DNA of 60,000 nucleotides from Geobacillus vulcani PSS1 (lineage in GTDB: Bacteria; Bacillota; Bacilli; Bacillales; Anoxybacillaceae): positions 787,501-847,500 of the forward strand of contig NZ_JPOI01000001.1 in assembly GCF_000733845.1 (NCBI RefSeq), read 5' to 3'. Numbering within the stretch: position 1 is the stretch's first letter; the number at the start of each line of letters is the position of its first letter. The notes below the pieces were generated by a model, which saw nothing but the letters and a program-made list of their open reading frames with translations, was not told where the DNA came from and did not search any database. Both the position numbers and the translations under genes were made by a program. Shown here in pieces: positions 1 to 8,324 of this stretch.

Positions 1-1
1 C

Positions 2-697
2 TTTTTCACTGCTGTCGTCTTATACGCTTATGAAACGAACCGTCCAGTTTTTTCTCTTCCTTCTGGGCCGAAGGCGGTATATAAAGTGGACAACGCCCGC
101 GACGAGGTGGCGTTGACGTTCGATATCAGCTGGGGAGATGAAAATGCAGACAAAATTTTAGATGTCTTGAAGCAACACGGGATTCGAAACGCAACGTTTT
201 TTTTATCCGCCTCATGGGCCGAACGCCATCCAGCCGTGGTGAAGCGGATCAAAGAGGAGGGGCATGAAATTGGCAGTATGGGATATAACTTTGTCAACTA
301 TACGGAACTTGAGAACGCCAAAATCCGCCAAGATTTAATGATGGCGAAAAAAGTGTTTGACATGTTGGGAATTAAACAGGTCGAGCTGTTGCGTCCCCCT
401 GGGGGGAACTTCAACAAAAATGTGCTGAAGGTTGCTCAGTCCCTCGGCTACACCGTCGTCCATTGGAGCATTGACTCGAAAGACTGGCTCAACCCTGGGA
501 CCGACCAAATTGTTGAGAACGTTACGAGGAGCCTGGAACCAGGCGATATCGTGCTCCTTCACGCATCCGATTCGGCAAAACAGACGGTCAAAGCGCTGCC
601 GAAAATTATCGCTTCCATGAAAGAAAACGGCTACAAAAACGTCAACCTCTCCGAGTTGTTGGCGAATGGCGAAGCCGAAAGCCGTGGGATCGAGTGA
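2..697 (+). CDS. pdaB: Polysaccharide deacetylase PdaB, 5'-truncated by window edge
   Basis: NodB-type carbohydrate esterase of the PdaB group, needed to keep spores stable after cortex formation. The frame is open from base 2, so the start and signal/anchor segment lie outside the window; a GTG at 86 is internal. Visible NodB motifs: [12 protein letters not shown] (metal-binding Asp), [10 protein letters not shown], where the second His of the usual HxxxH motif is Asn as I recall for PdaB, LRPPGGNF, and the late VHWSID and LLHAS blocks. It converges on kbaA. Family identity is secure; deacetylase activity is inferred. Confidence 0.9.
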   Translation, partial: FFTAVVLYAYETNRPVFSLPSGPKAVYKVDNARDEVALTFDISWGDENADKILDVLKQHGIRNATFFLSASWAERHPAVVKRIKEEGHEIGSMGYNFVNYTELENAKIRQDLMMAKKVFDMLGIKQVELLRPPGGNFNKNVLKVAQSLGYTVVHWSIDSKDWLNPGTDQIVENVTRSLEPGDIVLLHASDSAKQTVKALPKIIASMKENGYKNVNLSELLANGEAESRGIE

Positions 698-814
698 CAC
701 GTTCTGACGGTGACCTGAGCTGATGCGGTTGAATTGCGGCGGCAGACAGCCGCCAATCGAAACAATGGTCTTCGGCGACACGCCGTCTTGTTTCGCGGCT
801 GCCATAAGAAAACA

Positions 815-850
815 GGCGGCGCCTTGCTTTCTTTATTGTTTCGCGCCGCC
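815..850. terminator. Possible bidirectional terminator between pdaB and kbaA
   Basis: A perfect 8-bp stem, GGCGGCGC (815-822) with GCGCCGCC (843-850), encloses the kbaA stop codon in a 20-nt loop. On the minus strand it is followed by a short TGTTTTC tract. The large loop and weak U-tract make this tentative. A smaller GGCGGC/GCCGCC hairpin lies nearby around 739-755. Confidence 0.3.
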
Positions 851-1432
851 CGTCAATTTATGCAGTATAAGAAGCTGATATGCATTACATACTAATAAAG
901 GAATCAACATCAAATACAGCCAATCGCGGTCGTTGATGCGCAATACGGGAAACCATTCAATAACCGTAACGACGACCATAAAGAACAAAGCTGGAACGAA
1001 CGCCCCCTTGTTCGTCTGTGCGCTCTTGACGTAGGCAACAACGAGACCAACCGCCAAAATAAACAATGCGGTCAATAGATACGGAATGATTGAATCCCCC
1101 CTGTCCGCAAAAGCCATGTAGCGGAAATACACTAAATCGAACAGCACAAACATAATCAAAACAACCTGCACGGCGTTCCATAGCGAACGGAAGATGCCAA
1201 GCCCGAACCGATGGACGGTTAAATAAGCAAAAAAACCCGCCTGACTGATCACGCTGAAAATAAAGCCAACGCCGATATGCCATAAAAAAACAGCCATAAA
1301 CTCCACCATTTCCAGGCGCAACAACAAGCGCCCGAACTCCTCCCAGTTGAAAACAATGCCGACAGCCGCCGTGGCGATACCGCCGATCAGCAGCGTCGAC
1401 AAAAATAAACGCACCCATTTGCGGCTGTTCAC
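833..1432 (-). CDS. kbaA: KinB-signalling pathway activation protein KbaA
   Basis: Integral membrane protein required for full activity of sporulation kinase KinB, hence for phosphorelay input at sporulation onset. The 199-residue product is hydrophobic throughout, with about six predicted membrane segments, and begins with NSRKWVRLFLSTLLIGG after the initiator, as in the B. subtilis protein. I chose the GTG at 1432 because GGAGG precedes it by 8 nt; an in-frame ATG-ATG at 1450-1445 has no Shine-Dalgarno and would add six residues. A TGGTAAAAT extended -10 lies just upstream at 1471-1479. Divergent from gerD. Confidence 0.88.
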   Translation of the reverse strand: MNSRKWVRLFLSTLLIGGIATAAVGIVFNWEEFGRLLLRLEMVEFMAVFLWHIGVGFIFSVISQAGFFAYLTVHRFGLGIFRSLWNAVQVVLIMFVLFDLVYFRYMAFADRGDSIIPYLLTALFILAVGLVVAYVKSAQTNKGAFVPALFFMVVVTVIEWFPVLRINDRDWLYLMLIPLLVCNAYQLLILHKLTGGAKQ

Positions 1433-1516
1433 TGCTTCATCCTCCATCATTTCAGCATAACCCGCTTACCATTTTACCAACGCTCTTGTGAAAAAGCTAG
1501 CTCCGATCTCCCTCCA

Positions 1517-1546
1517 TGCATATTTTTTTCACCAACATTCATATTA
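1517..1546 (+). promoter_or_regulatory. Candidate sigma-G (forespore) promoter of gerD
   Basis: TGCATA at 1517-1522 and CATATTA at 1540-1546 are separated by 17 nt. They match the sigma-G pattern (-35 GnATR, -10 CATnnTA). The gerD ATG follows about 30 nt after the expected start. In B. subtilis gerD is sigma-G dependent, which supports the call. Confidence 0.65.
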
Positions 1547-1582
1547 AGGGTGAGGGATTTTTGCAGAAAGGAGCTCACTTTC

Positions 1583-2212
1583 ATGAACAAATATTTACCG
1601 CTCCTCTTGCTCAGTTTTCTCGTTCTTGGTTCCTGTGCCCCTCAAGAAATCAGCCCTCCTCCCCCGGATTATGACGAAACAAAAAAGATGGTTGTTGACA
1701 TTTTAAAAACCGACGAGGGAAAAAAGGCGATTCAAGATATTATGTCGGAAGACCAGATGAAGCAACAGCTGGTCATAGATCAAAAAGCTGTAAAAGAAAC
1801 ATTGCAGCAAATGCTGACATCTGATCAAGGAAAAAAATTTTGGGAAAATGCGCTAAAAGACCCGAAATTCGCTGAAAGTTTTGCCAAAGGGCTGCAAGCA
1901 GAACATGAAAAAATGATGAAGGCGCTCATGAAAGATCCCGATTACCAGGCGCTGATGATCGATATTTTAAAAGATCCAGAAATGGAAAAAGCCATGGTCG
2001 ATGTCTTAAAAAGCAAAGAGTTCCGCCAACATTTGCAAAAGGTGATCACCGACACGTTGAACAGCCCGCTGTATCAGGCGAAAATTCAAGATATGTTGAT
2101 GAAAGCAGCTGAAACGGTTCAGCAAGGTGGAGAAAAACAAGGTGAAGAAGGCGGAGGGGAAGGGGGAGAGGGAGAAGAAAGCACCGGCAATCAGCAAGGC
2201 GGAGGAGGTTAA
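1583..2212 (+). CDS. gerD: Spore germination lipoprotein GerD
   Basis: Lipoprotein that organises the germinosome, the cluster of germinant receptors in the spore inner membrane. The 209-residue protein starts MNKYLP, has a hydrophobic signal segment and a lipobox LGSC with lipidated Cys18. A highly charged alpha-helical region follows (about residues 30-165), then a Gly/Glu-rich tail ending in GGGG. Start chosen at 1583, where AAAGGAG lies 10 nt upstream; the longer ORF from 1550 begins inside the promoter-proximal leader and lacks this signal. Monocistronic: sigma-G-like promoter before, strong terminator after. Confidence 0.93.
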   Translation: MNKYLPLLLLSFLVLGSCAPQEISPPPPDYDETKKMVVDILKTDEGKKAIQDIMSEDQMKQQLVIDQKAVKETLQQMLTSDQGKKFWENALKDPKFAESFAKGLQAEHEKMMKALMKDPDYQALMIDILKDPEMEKAMVDVLKSKEFRQHLQKVITDTLNSPLYQAKIQDMLMKAAETVQQGGEKQGEEGGGEGGEGEESTGNQQGGGG

Positions 2213-2219
2213 TCAAACG

Positions 2220-2287
2220 AAAAAGCGTCCGTGCGCTGAAAACCGCCACCGCTCTAATCGGCGGTTTCTCGCCATCGGACGCTTTTT
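2220..2287. terminator. Bidirectional terminator between gerD and salA
   Basis: A perfect 12-bp stem, AAAAAGCGTCCG (2220-2231) with CGGACGCTTTTT (2276-2287), contains a second hairpin AAACCGCC/GGCGGTTT (2240-2247 with 2260-2267). The A and T flanks supply a U-tract on both strands, so it can end both convergent genes. Confidence 0.85.
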
Positions 2288-2297
2288 GCGAAACTGA

Positions 2298-3314
2298 TTA
2301 ATATTTCGCAACGATTTTGCGGGCGATATCCATATAAATTTTACCGATCGGATGATCTTCTGCGTAAACGGACGGAGCGAAGTCGTCGTCGTTCCAATCC
2401 GGCTGCTGAAGCGGCAACTGCCCTAACAGCTCGGTTTGCAGTTCTTTGGCCAACTTTTCTCCCCCACCCTTGCCGAAGACATACTCCCGCTCTCCTGTTT
2501 TCCGGCTTTCGTAGTACGACATATTTTCGATCACGCCGATAATTTCGTGTTCGGTGCGCAACGCCATGGCTCCAGCGCGGGCAGCGACAAACGCAGCGGT
2601 CGGATGCGGAGTCGTGACGATAATTTCTTTGCACGACGGCAAGAGCGTATGGACGTCCAAGGCGACATCGCCCGTGCCAGGGGGCAAGTCAAGCAGCAAG
2701 TAATCCAAGTCTCCCCATTCGACCTCTTTGAAAAAGTTGTTCAACATTTTCCCAAGCATCGGGCCGCGCCAAATGACCGGGGCGTTGTCCTCGACGAAAA
2801 AGGCCATCGAAATGACTTTGACGCCAAACCGTTCGACCGGGATGATTTTGTCGCCCCTCACGGTCGGACGCTCCGTAATGCCCATCATGTCTGGAACGCT
2901 GAACCCGTAAATGTCCGCGTCAATGAGCCCGACTTTTTTGCCGAGCCGGGCGAGCGCGACCGCCAAATTGACGGAAACGGTTGACTTGCCGACTCCACCT
3001 TTGCCGCTGGCGATGGCGATATACGTCGTTTTTTGCTTGTTTTCGCTATATTTCTCGACCACATCGCGCGGCAGTTCGGCGAACCGCAGACCGACCGTCG
3101 CAAAGCCCGCATCTTTCAGCTGCTGGACGATCGCCGTTTGCACGCGAAGCTGCTCGGGCGTTCCGGTTTTGGCAAGCGCGATTTTCACGCTGACATGGTT
3201 TTTCTCTTCCTTAATTTTGATTTCTTGGATGGCATTCGTCTCTTTAAACGTTTTGTTTAGAAAGGGATCTTTCATCTTTTCAAGAATGGCGCGCACTTCG
3301 GTTTCTGTCAACAT
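2298..3314 (-). CDS. salA: P-loop ATPase SalA (Mrp/NBP35 family)
   Basis: Mrp-type nucleotide-binding protein; in B. subtilis SalA represses scoC and so raises exoprotease production, while the wider family includes Fe-S cluster carriers. An N-terminal MIP18/DUF59-like domain (about 1-80) precedes the ATPase domain with the deviant Walker A GKGGVGKST (about 104-112), DADIYGFSVPDM and LLDLPPGTGD. Start set at the ATG at 3314, preceded by TTGGTGA; a TTG four codons upstream has poor spacing. An extended -10 (TGGTATGAT, 3361-3369) lies upstream. It follows cwlD, separated by a terminator. Confidence 0.93.
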   Translation of the reverse strand: MLTETEVRAILEKMKDPFLNKTFKETNAIQEIKIKEEKNHVSVKIALAKTGTPEQLRVQTAIVQQLKDAGFATVGLRFAELPRDVVEKYSENKQKTTYIAIASGKGGVGKSTVSVNLAVALARLGKKVGLIDADIYGFSVPDMMGITERPTVRGDKIIPVERFGVKVISMAFFVEDNAPVIWRGPMLGKMLNNFFKEVEWGDLDYLLLDLPPGTGDVALDVHTLLPSCKEIIVTTPHPTAAFVAARAGAMALRTEHEIIGVIENMSYYESRKTGEREYVFGKGGGEKLAKELQTELLGQLPLQQPDWNDDDFAPSVYAEDHPIGKIYMDIARKIVAKY

Positions 3315-3490
3315 CGTATTCACCAACCCTTTTGCAAATCAATGGTCGTTTCTACATGTTATCATACCATAAATCGGCAAACAGCCGCCATGTTGGACTT
3401 GCTCCCACACTCCCCGTGGTTGAAAAGGGATAATTTTCCGTTCCTTTTGGCGAAACGAGACCGGTCGGTTGTCTCCTCTATTCCAATCAT

Positions 3491-3515
3491 AAAAAAATCC
3501 CCGCTACTCGCGAGG
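3491..3515 (-). terminator. Intrinsic terminator of cwlD
   Basis: On the minus strand CCTCGC-GAGTA-GCGGGG forms a 6-bp stem with one G.U pair, followed by ATTTTTTT. The cwlD TAG stop lies inside the hairpin, so terminator and stop codon overlap. Confidence 0.75.
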
Positions 3516-4220
3516 CGTATGTTCGTTGGAAAAGTAGCGAAGCACTCCTTTATAAATCGAGGCGGCCAGCTTCGTTTGGTAGCCATCAGACACAAGCAGT
3601 TCTCGCTCATCGGGATTCGACAAAAACCCAACCTCGACAAGCGCGCCGGGGATTTTTGCATGCTTGAGCAAATAGACCGTATCAATCATTTTTGCCAGCC
3701 GATGCGTATTCTCCAAATTGCGCCGCAATTCCGCTTGAATCAATCTTGCCAGCCGCTCGTTTTCGATGAAAGACCCGTAATAAAACGTCTGCGCCCCTCG
3801 CCAACGCGGCGACGGGATGGCGTTGAGATGGATGCTGATGAAAAGATCAGCATTCGATCGATTGACGAAAGCCGTTCGTTCGAGCAAATCCTCCGTTTTC
3901 CGTCGGCTGTAGCCGCGTGTTGACGGACCGGCCAAATCCCGATCCGTCTCGCGCGTCATCAGGACGAGCGCCCCTTGCTGTTGCAGATAATCGCGCAGCT
4001 TTTTCGCCACGTTGAGTGCGATGTCCTTTTCCAACGCCTCACCCCCGACGGCGCCGCCGTCCGGCCCACCATGACCAGGATCCAATACGATGATCCTCCC
4101 CGATAACGGGAGATTCCATGATTTTGTTGATGTCATATTGGAAAATAAAAACGGAAATAGCAAAGTGATCATAAGGGCAACGCCAGCAAAAGCGACCAGC
4201 CACTTCCATTTTTCCCTCAT
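3504..4220 (-). CDS. cwlD: Germination-specific N-acetylmuramoyl-L-alanine amidase CwlD
   Basis: Zinc amidase that removes peptide stems from cortex peptidoglycan so that PdaA can form muramic delta-lactam, the mark recognised by germination lytic enzymes. The 238-residue protein has an N-terminal membrane/signal segment (about 8-28) and one Amidase_3 domain with LDPGHGG (His50), the EKDIAL Glu, SIHLNA (His131) and the catalytic Glu in ALVEVGFLSN. Start ATG has AGGAG 5 nt upstream. A CATATAAG box at 4253-4260 could be a sigma-E -10 but its -35 is poor. Follows ybaK as in B. subtilis. Confidence 0.95.
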   Translation of the reverse strand: MREKWKWLVAFAGVALMITLLFPFLFSNMTSTKSWNLPLSGRIIVLDPGHGGPDGGAVGGEALEKDIALNVAKKLRDYLQQQGALVLMTRETDRDLAGPSTRGYSRRKTEDLLERTAFVNRSNADLFISIHLNAIPSPRWRGAQTFYYGSFIENERLARLIQAELRRNLENTHRLAKMIDTVYLLKHAKIPGALVEVGFLSNPDERELLVSDGYQTKLAASIYKGVLRYFSNEHTPRE

Positions 4221-4286
4221 TGTTTCTCCTCCCGCACGTTTCCCTTCTCTATCTTATATGGGACAAGGCGCGGGAATAGAACTCAT

Positions 4287-4727
4287 TCAGCGAAGTTTTA
4301 GACGACGCCGTTTTTTGCCCCGCTCAAATCCTTCCATCCACCAGTTGCCGATATATTGTTCACACACATCATATAGCGATTGGCTAAGGAAATCGTCGTC
4401 GATATTGCCCCAAAAACAAAGAAAATCAAACAGCGTATCGATTAAATATTTTTCTTCTTGAGCACATCGGCAGCGTACGCTGTCCGCTGTCTCTCCATAA
4501 TAGCCGAATCGGCTGTAGCGAGCACCGAGCAAATACGCTTCAATGGCCAGATCAATGCAGCCTTCCTCAACAACGGATGGGAACATTCGATACGCCGTAT
4601 AAAACGGAACAAAGTGCTCAAGCGCTTTGGTCCGTAATTTCTCAAGTGACAGTTCGCGCAACATAGTTCGTTCATAGCGAAGCTGCTTTTCCTGCCTTTT
4701 TTCCGCCAATGAAGTGATGACTGCCAT
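4287..4727 (-). CDS. ybaK: DUF2521 protein YbaK
   Basis: Conserved Bacillaceae protein of unknown function, located next to cwlD as in B. subtilis. The 146-residue sequence is helical and charged at the start (EKRQEKQLRYERTM) and has an aromatic-rich core with LLGARYSRFGYYGET and an FWGNIDDDFL stretch, then a basic KKRRRLKLR tail. It has no signal peptide or recognisable catalytic motif. AAAGGAG lies 11 nt before the ATG, a little far. It probably shares a transcript with cwlD, since no terminator separates them. Confidence 0.8.
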   Translation of the reverse strand: MAVITSLAEKRQEKQLRYERTMLRELSLEKLRTKALEHFVPFYTAYRMFPSVVEEGCIDLAIEAYLLGARYSRFGYYGETADSVRCRCAQEEKYLIDTLFDFLCFWGNIDDDFLSQSLYDVCEQYIGNWWMEGFERGKKRRRLKLR

Positions 4728-4804
4728 CGTCTTTCACGCTCCTTTACGATGTAGTGTTTAACGATCAGGCGCATTCATACGTGCGGACGAAAGGCAGAAA
4801 TAAG

Positions 4805-4832
4805 CAAAAAACCCAGCCACATTGGCTGGGTT
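4805..4832 (-). terminator. Intrinsic terminator of rplM-rpsI
   Basis: AACCCAGCC (4810-4818) pairs with GGCTGGGTT (4824-4832) across a 5-nt loop, giving a perfect 9-bp stem. On the minus strand it is followed by TTTTTTGC. Confidence 0.9.
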
Positions 4833-4845
4833 GGGCATCATGCGA

Positions 4846-5238
4846 TTAACGTTTCGAGAACTGCGGAGCGCGGCGGGCGCCTTTGAGCCCGTATTTTTTG
4901 CGTTCTTTAACGCGGGCATCGCGCGTCAGTAAACCGGCCCGTTTCAGCACCGTGCGGAATTCCGGATCCACTTCAAGCAACGCGCGAGCGATGCCATGGC
5001 GAATCGCACCAGCTTGGCCGGCAAATCCGCCGCCTTGGACGTTCACCAAAACGTCGTAGCTGCCAAGCGTTTCCGTCAATACGAGCGGCTGTTTGACCAT
5101 TTCGATGAGCGCTTCCGACGGAATGTACTCGCGAATGTCACGCTTATTCACAATGATGCGACCATCGCCCGGGACAAGGCGGACGCGGGCGACCGAGCTT
5201 TTGCGACGACCTGTGCCGTAATATTGTACTTGTGCCAA
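4846..5238 (-). CDS. rpsI: 30S ribosomal protein S9
   Basis: Small-subunit protein whose C-terminal tail reaches the decoding P site; the expected [11 protein letters not shown] end is present. 130 residues, the usual length. The start is taken as TTG at 5238, giving [12 protein letters not shown] after the initiator: AGGGAGG lies 8 nt upstream, whereas the in-frame ATG two codons earlier would have only 2 nt spacing. Second gene of the rplM-rpsI operon, 20 nt after rplM, followed by a strong terminator. Confidence 0.97.
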   Translation of the reverse strand: MAQVQYYGTGRRKSSVARVRLVPGDGRIIVNKRDIREYIPSEALIEMVKQPLVLTETLGSYDVLVNVQGGGFAGQAGAIRHGIARALLEVDPEFRTVLKRAGLLTRDARVKERKKYGLKGARRAPQFSKR

Positions 5239-5258
5239 AATCATACCCTCCCTTATGA

Positions 5259-5696
5259 TTATCCGCGAAGTTCATATACTTCCGGTTTTTGTGCTTGATG
5301 CGGATGTTCGCTTCCACGGTAAACGTGCAACTTTTTGAACATTTGCCGGCCAAGGCTGCCTTTTGGAAGCATGCCACGCACCGCACGTTCGATCATTTGT
5401 TCCGGATAGTTCGTACGCATTTCCAGCGCTGTTCTTACTTTTAATCCACCCGGATATAAGCTGTGGCGATAGTATAGCTTTTTCGTCAACTTTTTCCCAG
5501 TGAGTTCGACTTTGTCCGCATTGATGACAATGACATGATCTCCGCAGTCAACGTGCGGGGTGAACGTCGGTTTATGTTTGCCGCGCAACAGCGCCGCTAC
5601 TTCGCTGGCCAAGCGACCTAACGTCTTGCCAGCTGCGTCGACAACGTACCATTTACGCTCTACTTCATTCGGTTTCGCCATATAAGTCGTACGCAA
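5259..5696 (-). CDS. rplM: 50S ribosomal protein L13
   Basis: Early-assembly large-subunit protein, 145 residues, with the family blocks [26 protein letters not shown] and [11 protein letters not shown]. As in rpsI, the start is TTG (5696) with AGGAGG 8 nt upstream; the ATG two codons before it has only 2 nt spacing. First gene of its operon, behind a consensus-like promoter and a hairpin leader that probably mediates autogenous control. Confidence 0.97.
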   Translation of the reverse strand: MRTTYMAKPNEVERKWYVVDAAGKTLGRLASEVAALLRGKHKPTFTPHVDCGDHVIVINADKVELTGKKLTKKLYYRHSLYPGGLKVRTALEMRTNYPEQMIERAVRGMLPKGSLGRQMFKKLHVYRGSEHPHQAQKPEVYELRG

Positions 5697-5749
5697 TGTC
5701 ATTCCCTCCTAAAATAAAAAATGAACAAACAAATGGTCGTTTATTTCAA

Positions 5750-5776
5750 CACGATTATGGTCCGGGGCTAATCGTG
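5750..5776 (-). promoter_or_regulatory. Putative L13-leader hairpin ahead of rplM
   Basis: CACGATTA (5750-5757) and TAATCGTG (5769-5776) form a perfect 8-bp stem with an 11-nt GC-rich loop, between the promoter and the rplM Shine-Dalgarno. L13 leaders that bind their own protein are known upstream of rplM in Firmicutes; assignment to that family is by position and shape only. Confidence 0.5.
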
Positions 5777-5796
5777 GAAAATACATGCCATATGAT

Positions 5797-5825
5797 ATAA
5801 TAGCTTGCTGGCGCGCCAATGTCAA
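5797..5825 (-). promoter_or_regulatory. Sigma-A promoter of rplM-rpsI
   Basis: Minus-strand TTGACA (5825-5820) and TATTAT (5802-5797) are separated by exactly 17 nt. It lies between truA and rplM, about 100 nt before the rplM start. Confidence 0.8.
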
Positions 5826-5872
5826 GAAGATGTTACACAAGGACTCGTTGTCTTAAAAAGCCGGGGAAGCCA

Positions 5873-6649
5873 TCAGCCATTTGCCAATGAGTGGTCCAAA
5901 CATTCAGCCTCATAGTATACGCGCCATAAATACAGTCCTTCGGGCGGCGCGGTTGGACCAGCGAGGCGCCGATCTCTCGCCGCAAGCAGTGTTGAAATGT
6001 CGGCAGGAGAACGCTTCCCTTGGCCGATCTCCAACACCGTGCCCACAATAATGCGTACCATGTTGTATAAGAAGCCGCTGCCGACAAACCGAAACTCGAG
6101 CATCGGGCCGTCGGCCTTCAATTCAGCCCGATACATGGTGCGCACCCGGTCTTCGATCGACGTTTTTGCGGAACAAAAGCTTGTAAAATCATGCGTTCCA
6201 TGAAGCAAACGGAGCGCCTCGTTCATCGCGCTGATATGAAGCGAATATGGATGCCATGCGCAATAATGGCGGCGAAACACGTCGCGCTCGGCAGCCGTCC
6301 ATACTTTATAGCGGTATTCTTTCGCTTTCGCCGAAAAACGAGCATGAAAGTCTGCATCAGCCTCCTGTACAAAGCGAACGACGATATCATCCGGCAGCTG
6401 AGCATTCAACGCCTTTTTCCACTGCTCCGAGGAAAGGGAAAGCGGCGTATCAAAGTGGATCACTTGCCCATAAGCATGAACGCCGGCATCCGTCCTTCCG
6501 GAAGCCGTCACACGCACTTCGGTCCCTTTATGCATCCGCCGAAGCACTTCCTCGAACTCGCCTTGCACCGTCCGCTTTCCCGGCTGGATTTGGTAGCCGA
6601 AAAAATGGGTGCCGTCATAGGCGATGATGCATTTGATCCGTTGTGTCAT
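5873..6649 (-). CDS. truA: tRNA pseudouridine(38-40) synthase TruA
   Basis: Isomerises uridines 38-40 in the anticodon arm of many tRNAs. The 258-residue protein carries the catalytic loop [10 protein letters not shown] with Asp54, then [14 protein letters not shown] and [12 protein letters not shown], all typical of TruA. It is the last gene of ecfA1-ecfA2-ecfT-truA, starting 12 nt after ecfT, with AGGAAGG before the ATG. No clear terminator separates it from the rplM promoter region. Confidence 0.95.
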   Translation of the reverse strand: MTQRIKCIIAYDGTHFFGYQIQPGKRTVQGEFEEVLRRMHKGTEVRVTASGRTDAGVHAYGQVIHFDTPLSLSSEQWKKALNAQLPDDIVVRFVQEADADFHARFSAKAKEYRYKVWTAAERDVFRRHYCAWHPYSLHISAMNEALRLLHGTHDFTSFCSAKTSIEDRVRTMYRAELKADGPMLEFRFVGSGFLYNMVRIIVGTVLEIGQGKRSPADISTLLAARDRRLAGPTAPPEGLYLWRVYYEAECLDHSLANG

Positions 6650-6661
6650 GGCCTTCCTCCG

Positions 6662-7459
6662 CTATGAGCGTAATAGACAAAGCAATACGGCTAGCAGCGC
6701 CACGGCCGCTAAAAACGCGGTGTCCACTGGCTTCCAAGCGAGCTGGCGGAATTTGGTCCGCCCTTCCCCGCCGCGGTAGCCGCGCGCCTCCATGGCTGTC
6801 GCCAGCTCATCGGCTCGTTTGAACGAGCTGATAAACAGAGGCACAAGCAGTGAGACGATGGCTTTCATCCGTTCGGAAAAACGGCCGCCAGAAAAATCAA
6901 CACCACGGGCCGCCTGTGCTTTCATAATTTTTTCTGTCTCTTCCATCAATGTTGGAATGAATCGAAGCGAAATGGCCATCATCAAGGCGAGCTCATGGAC
7001 GGGGACGCGCATCTTTTTGAGCGGCCCGAGCAAACTCTCGACGCCGTCGGTCACTTCAATCGGCGTCGTCGTCAACGTCAGCATCGTCGTCATCAATACA
7101 AGGAGCAAAAACCTTAGGGAAATAAAGATCCCTTGCTTGATGCCGCCTTCATATATAGAGAGCGAACCGATTTGGTAGATGACGTCTCCTTCCTTCGTCA
7201 TGAATAGATGCAACAGCAATGTAAACAAAACGACCCATAAAATCGGTTTCAAGCCGCGGACAATGAACGAAAATGGGATGCGAGACAGCGCCGCAAAGGC
7301 AAACGCAAACAGCGACAGCAGCGCATACGTTGCCGCATTGTTTGCCAAAAAGACGATCAGGACGTAGGCAAACACGACCAATAGTTTGGCGCGCGGGTCT
7401 AAGCGATGAATGACGGAATGACCGGGTACATATTGCCCGATAATCAAATGGCTACTCAT
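6662..7459 (-). CDS. ecfT: Energy-coupling factor transmembrane protein EcfT
   Basis: Shared membrane component of group II ECF transporters: it couples the EcfA1A2 ATPases to interchangeable substrate-binding S components encoded elsewhere. 265 residues with clusters of hydrophobic helices and the two Ala-Arg-Gly coupling motifs (AQAARGVDF and MEARGYRGG) that contact the ATPases. Start set at ATG 7459 with AAGGTGA 6 nt upstream; a GTG two codons earlier is less well placed. Overlaps the ecfA2 end by 8 nt, indicating translational coupling. Confidence 0.95.
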   Translation of the reverse strand: MSSHLIIGQYVPGHSVIHRLDPRAKLLVVFAYVLIVFLANNAATYALLSLFAFAFAALSRIPFSFIVRGLKPILWVVLFTLLLHLFMTKEGDVIYQIGSLSIYEGGIKQGIFISLRFLLLVLMTTMLTLTTTPIEVTDGVESLLGPLKKMRVPVHELALMMAISLRFIPTLMEETEKIMKAQAARGVDFSGGRFSERMKAIVSLLVPLFISSFKRADELATAMEARGYRGGEGRTKFRQLAWKPVDTAFLAAVALLAVLLCLLRS

Positions 7460-8324
7460 GGGCACTCACCTTAGCGAACAATTGCTGAATGGCTTCCACC
7501 GTCTGTTCCAACGTTAGGCACGGCGATGGAATGACAACACCGAACCGCTTTTCGAGCTGTTGTTTCAATTTGACCGTTTCCGGCACACTCAAACCGATGG
7601 CAGCCAGTTTGTCAGCATCGTGAAAGATCTCTTCCGGCGTTCCATGCCGCCACACCGTTCCTTCATGCATGACGATGATTTCATCGGCGTACCGGGCGGC
7701 GTCCTCCATGCTGTGGGTGACGAGGACCGTCGTCAACTGCTTTTCCCGATGAAGGCGATAAAACATCTCCATCATCTCTTTGCGCCCACGCGGATCAAGG
7801 CCAGCGGTCGGCTCATCGAGCACAAGCACTTCCGGCTCAAGCGCCAGCACACCGGCGATGGCAACCCGCCTCATTTGCCCTCCGCTCAAGTCAAACGGCG
7901 ATTTCGCCAGTACGTCCTCGCTCAACCCAACAAGCCGAATGAGCTCCCGCGCCTTCCGTTTCGCCTCGTCTTCTGGCACGCCAAAATTGAGTGGGCCAAA
8001 ACAAATATCTTTCTCCACCGTTTCCTCAAACAACTGATGTTCCGGGAACTGGAAGACGACCCCGACCTTTTTGCGCAGCGGTTTCAGCTGCTTTGGCCGC
8101 TTATTGCTCGTGATCGTCTCTTCGCCGATTTTCACCGCGCCGCTTGTCGGCTGCAACAACCCGTTTAAATGCTGAAGGAGGGTCGATTTTCCCGAGCCCG
8201 TATGCCCAACCACAGCGACGTACGCCCCGCTTCGGATCATGACATTGACATCATAAAGCGCTCGGCGGGCAAGCGGCGAACGGGCATTGTACACATGCTC
8301 TACTTTTTCGAATACAATGTCCAT
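7452..8324 (-). CDS. ecfA2: Energy-coupling factor ATPase EcfA2
   Basis: ABC ATPase of the ECF vitamin/metal uptake module. Walker A GHTGSGKST (40-48), Q-loop VVFQFPEHQLF, signature LSGGQMRR, Walker B VLVLDEPTAGLD and H-loop VLVTHSMED are all intact. 290 residues. The start overlaps the end of ecfA1 by 25 nt and its own end overlaps ecfT. It acts as a heterodimer with EcfA1 beneath EcfT. Confidence 0.96.
   Translation of the reverse strand: MDIVFEKVEHVYNARSPLARRALYDVNVMIRSGAYVAVVGHTGSGKSTLLQHLNGLLQPTSGAVKIGEETITSNKRPKQLKPLRKKVGVVFQFPEHQLFEETVEKDICFGPLNFGVPEDEAKRKARELIRLVGLSEDVLAKSPFDLSGGQMRRVAIAGVLALEPEVLVLDEPTAGLDPRGRKEMMEMFYRLHREKQLTTVLVTHSMEDAARYADEIIVMHEGTVWRHGTPEEIFHDADKLAAIGLSVPETVKLKQQLEKRFGVVIPSPCLTLEQTVEAIQQLFAKVSAHE

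Noticed and set aside
335..805. 156-codon minus-strand frame opposite pdaB
   Set aside because: Overlaps pdaB completely; the NodB motifs are on the plus strand.
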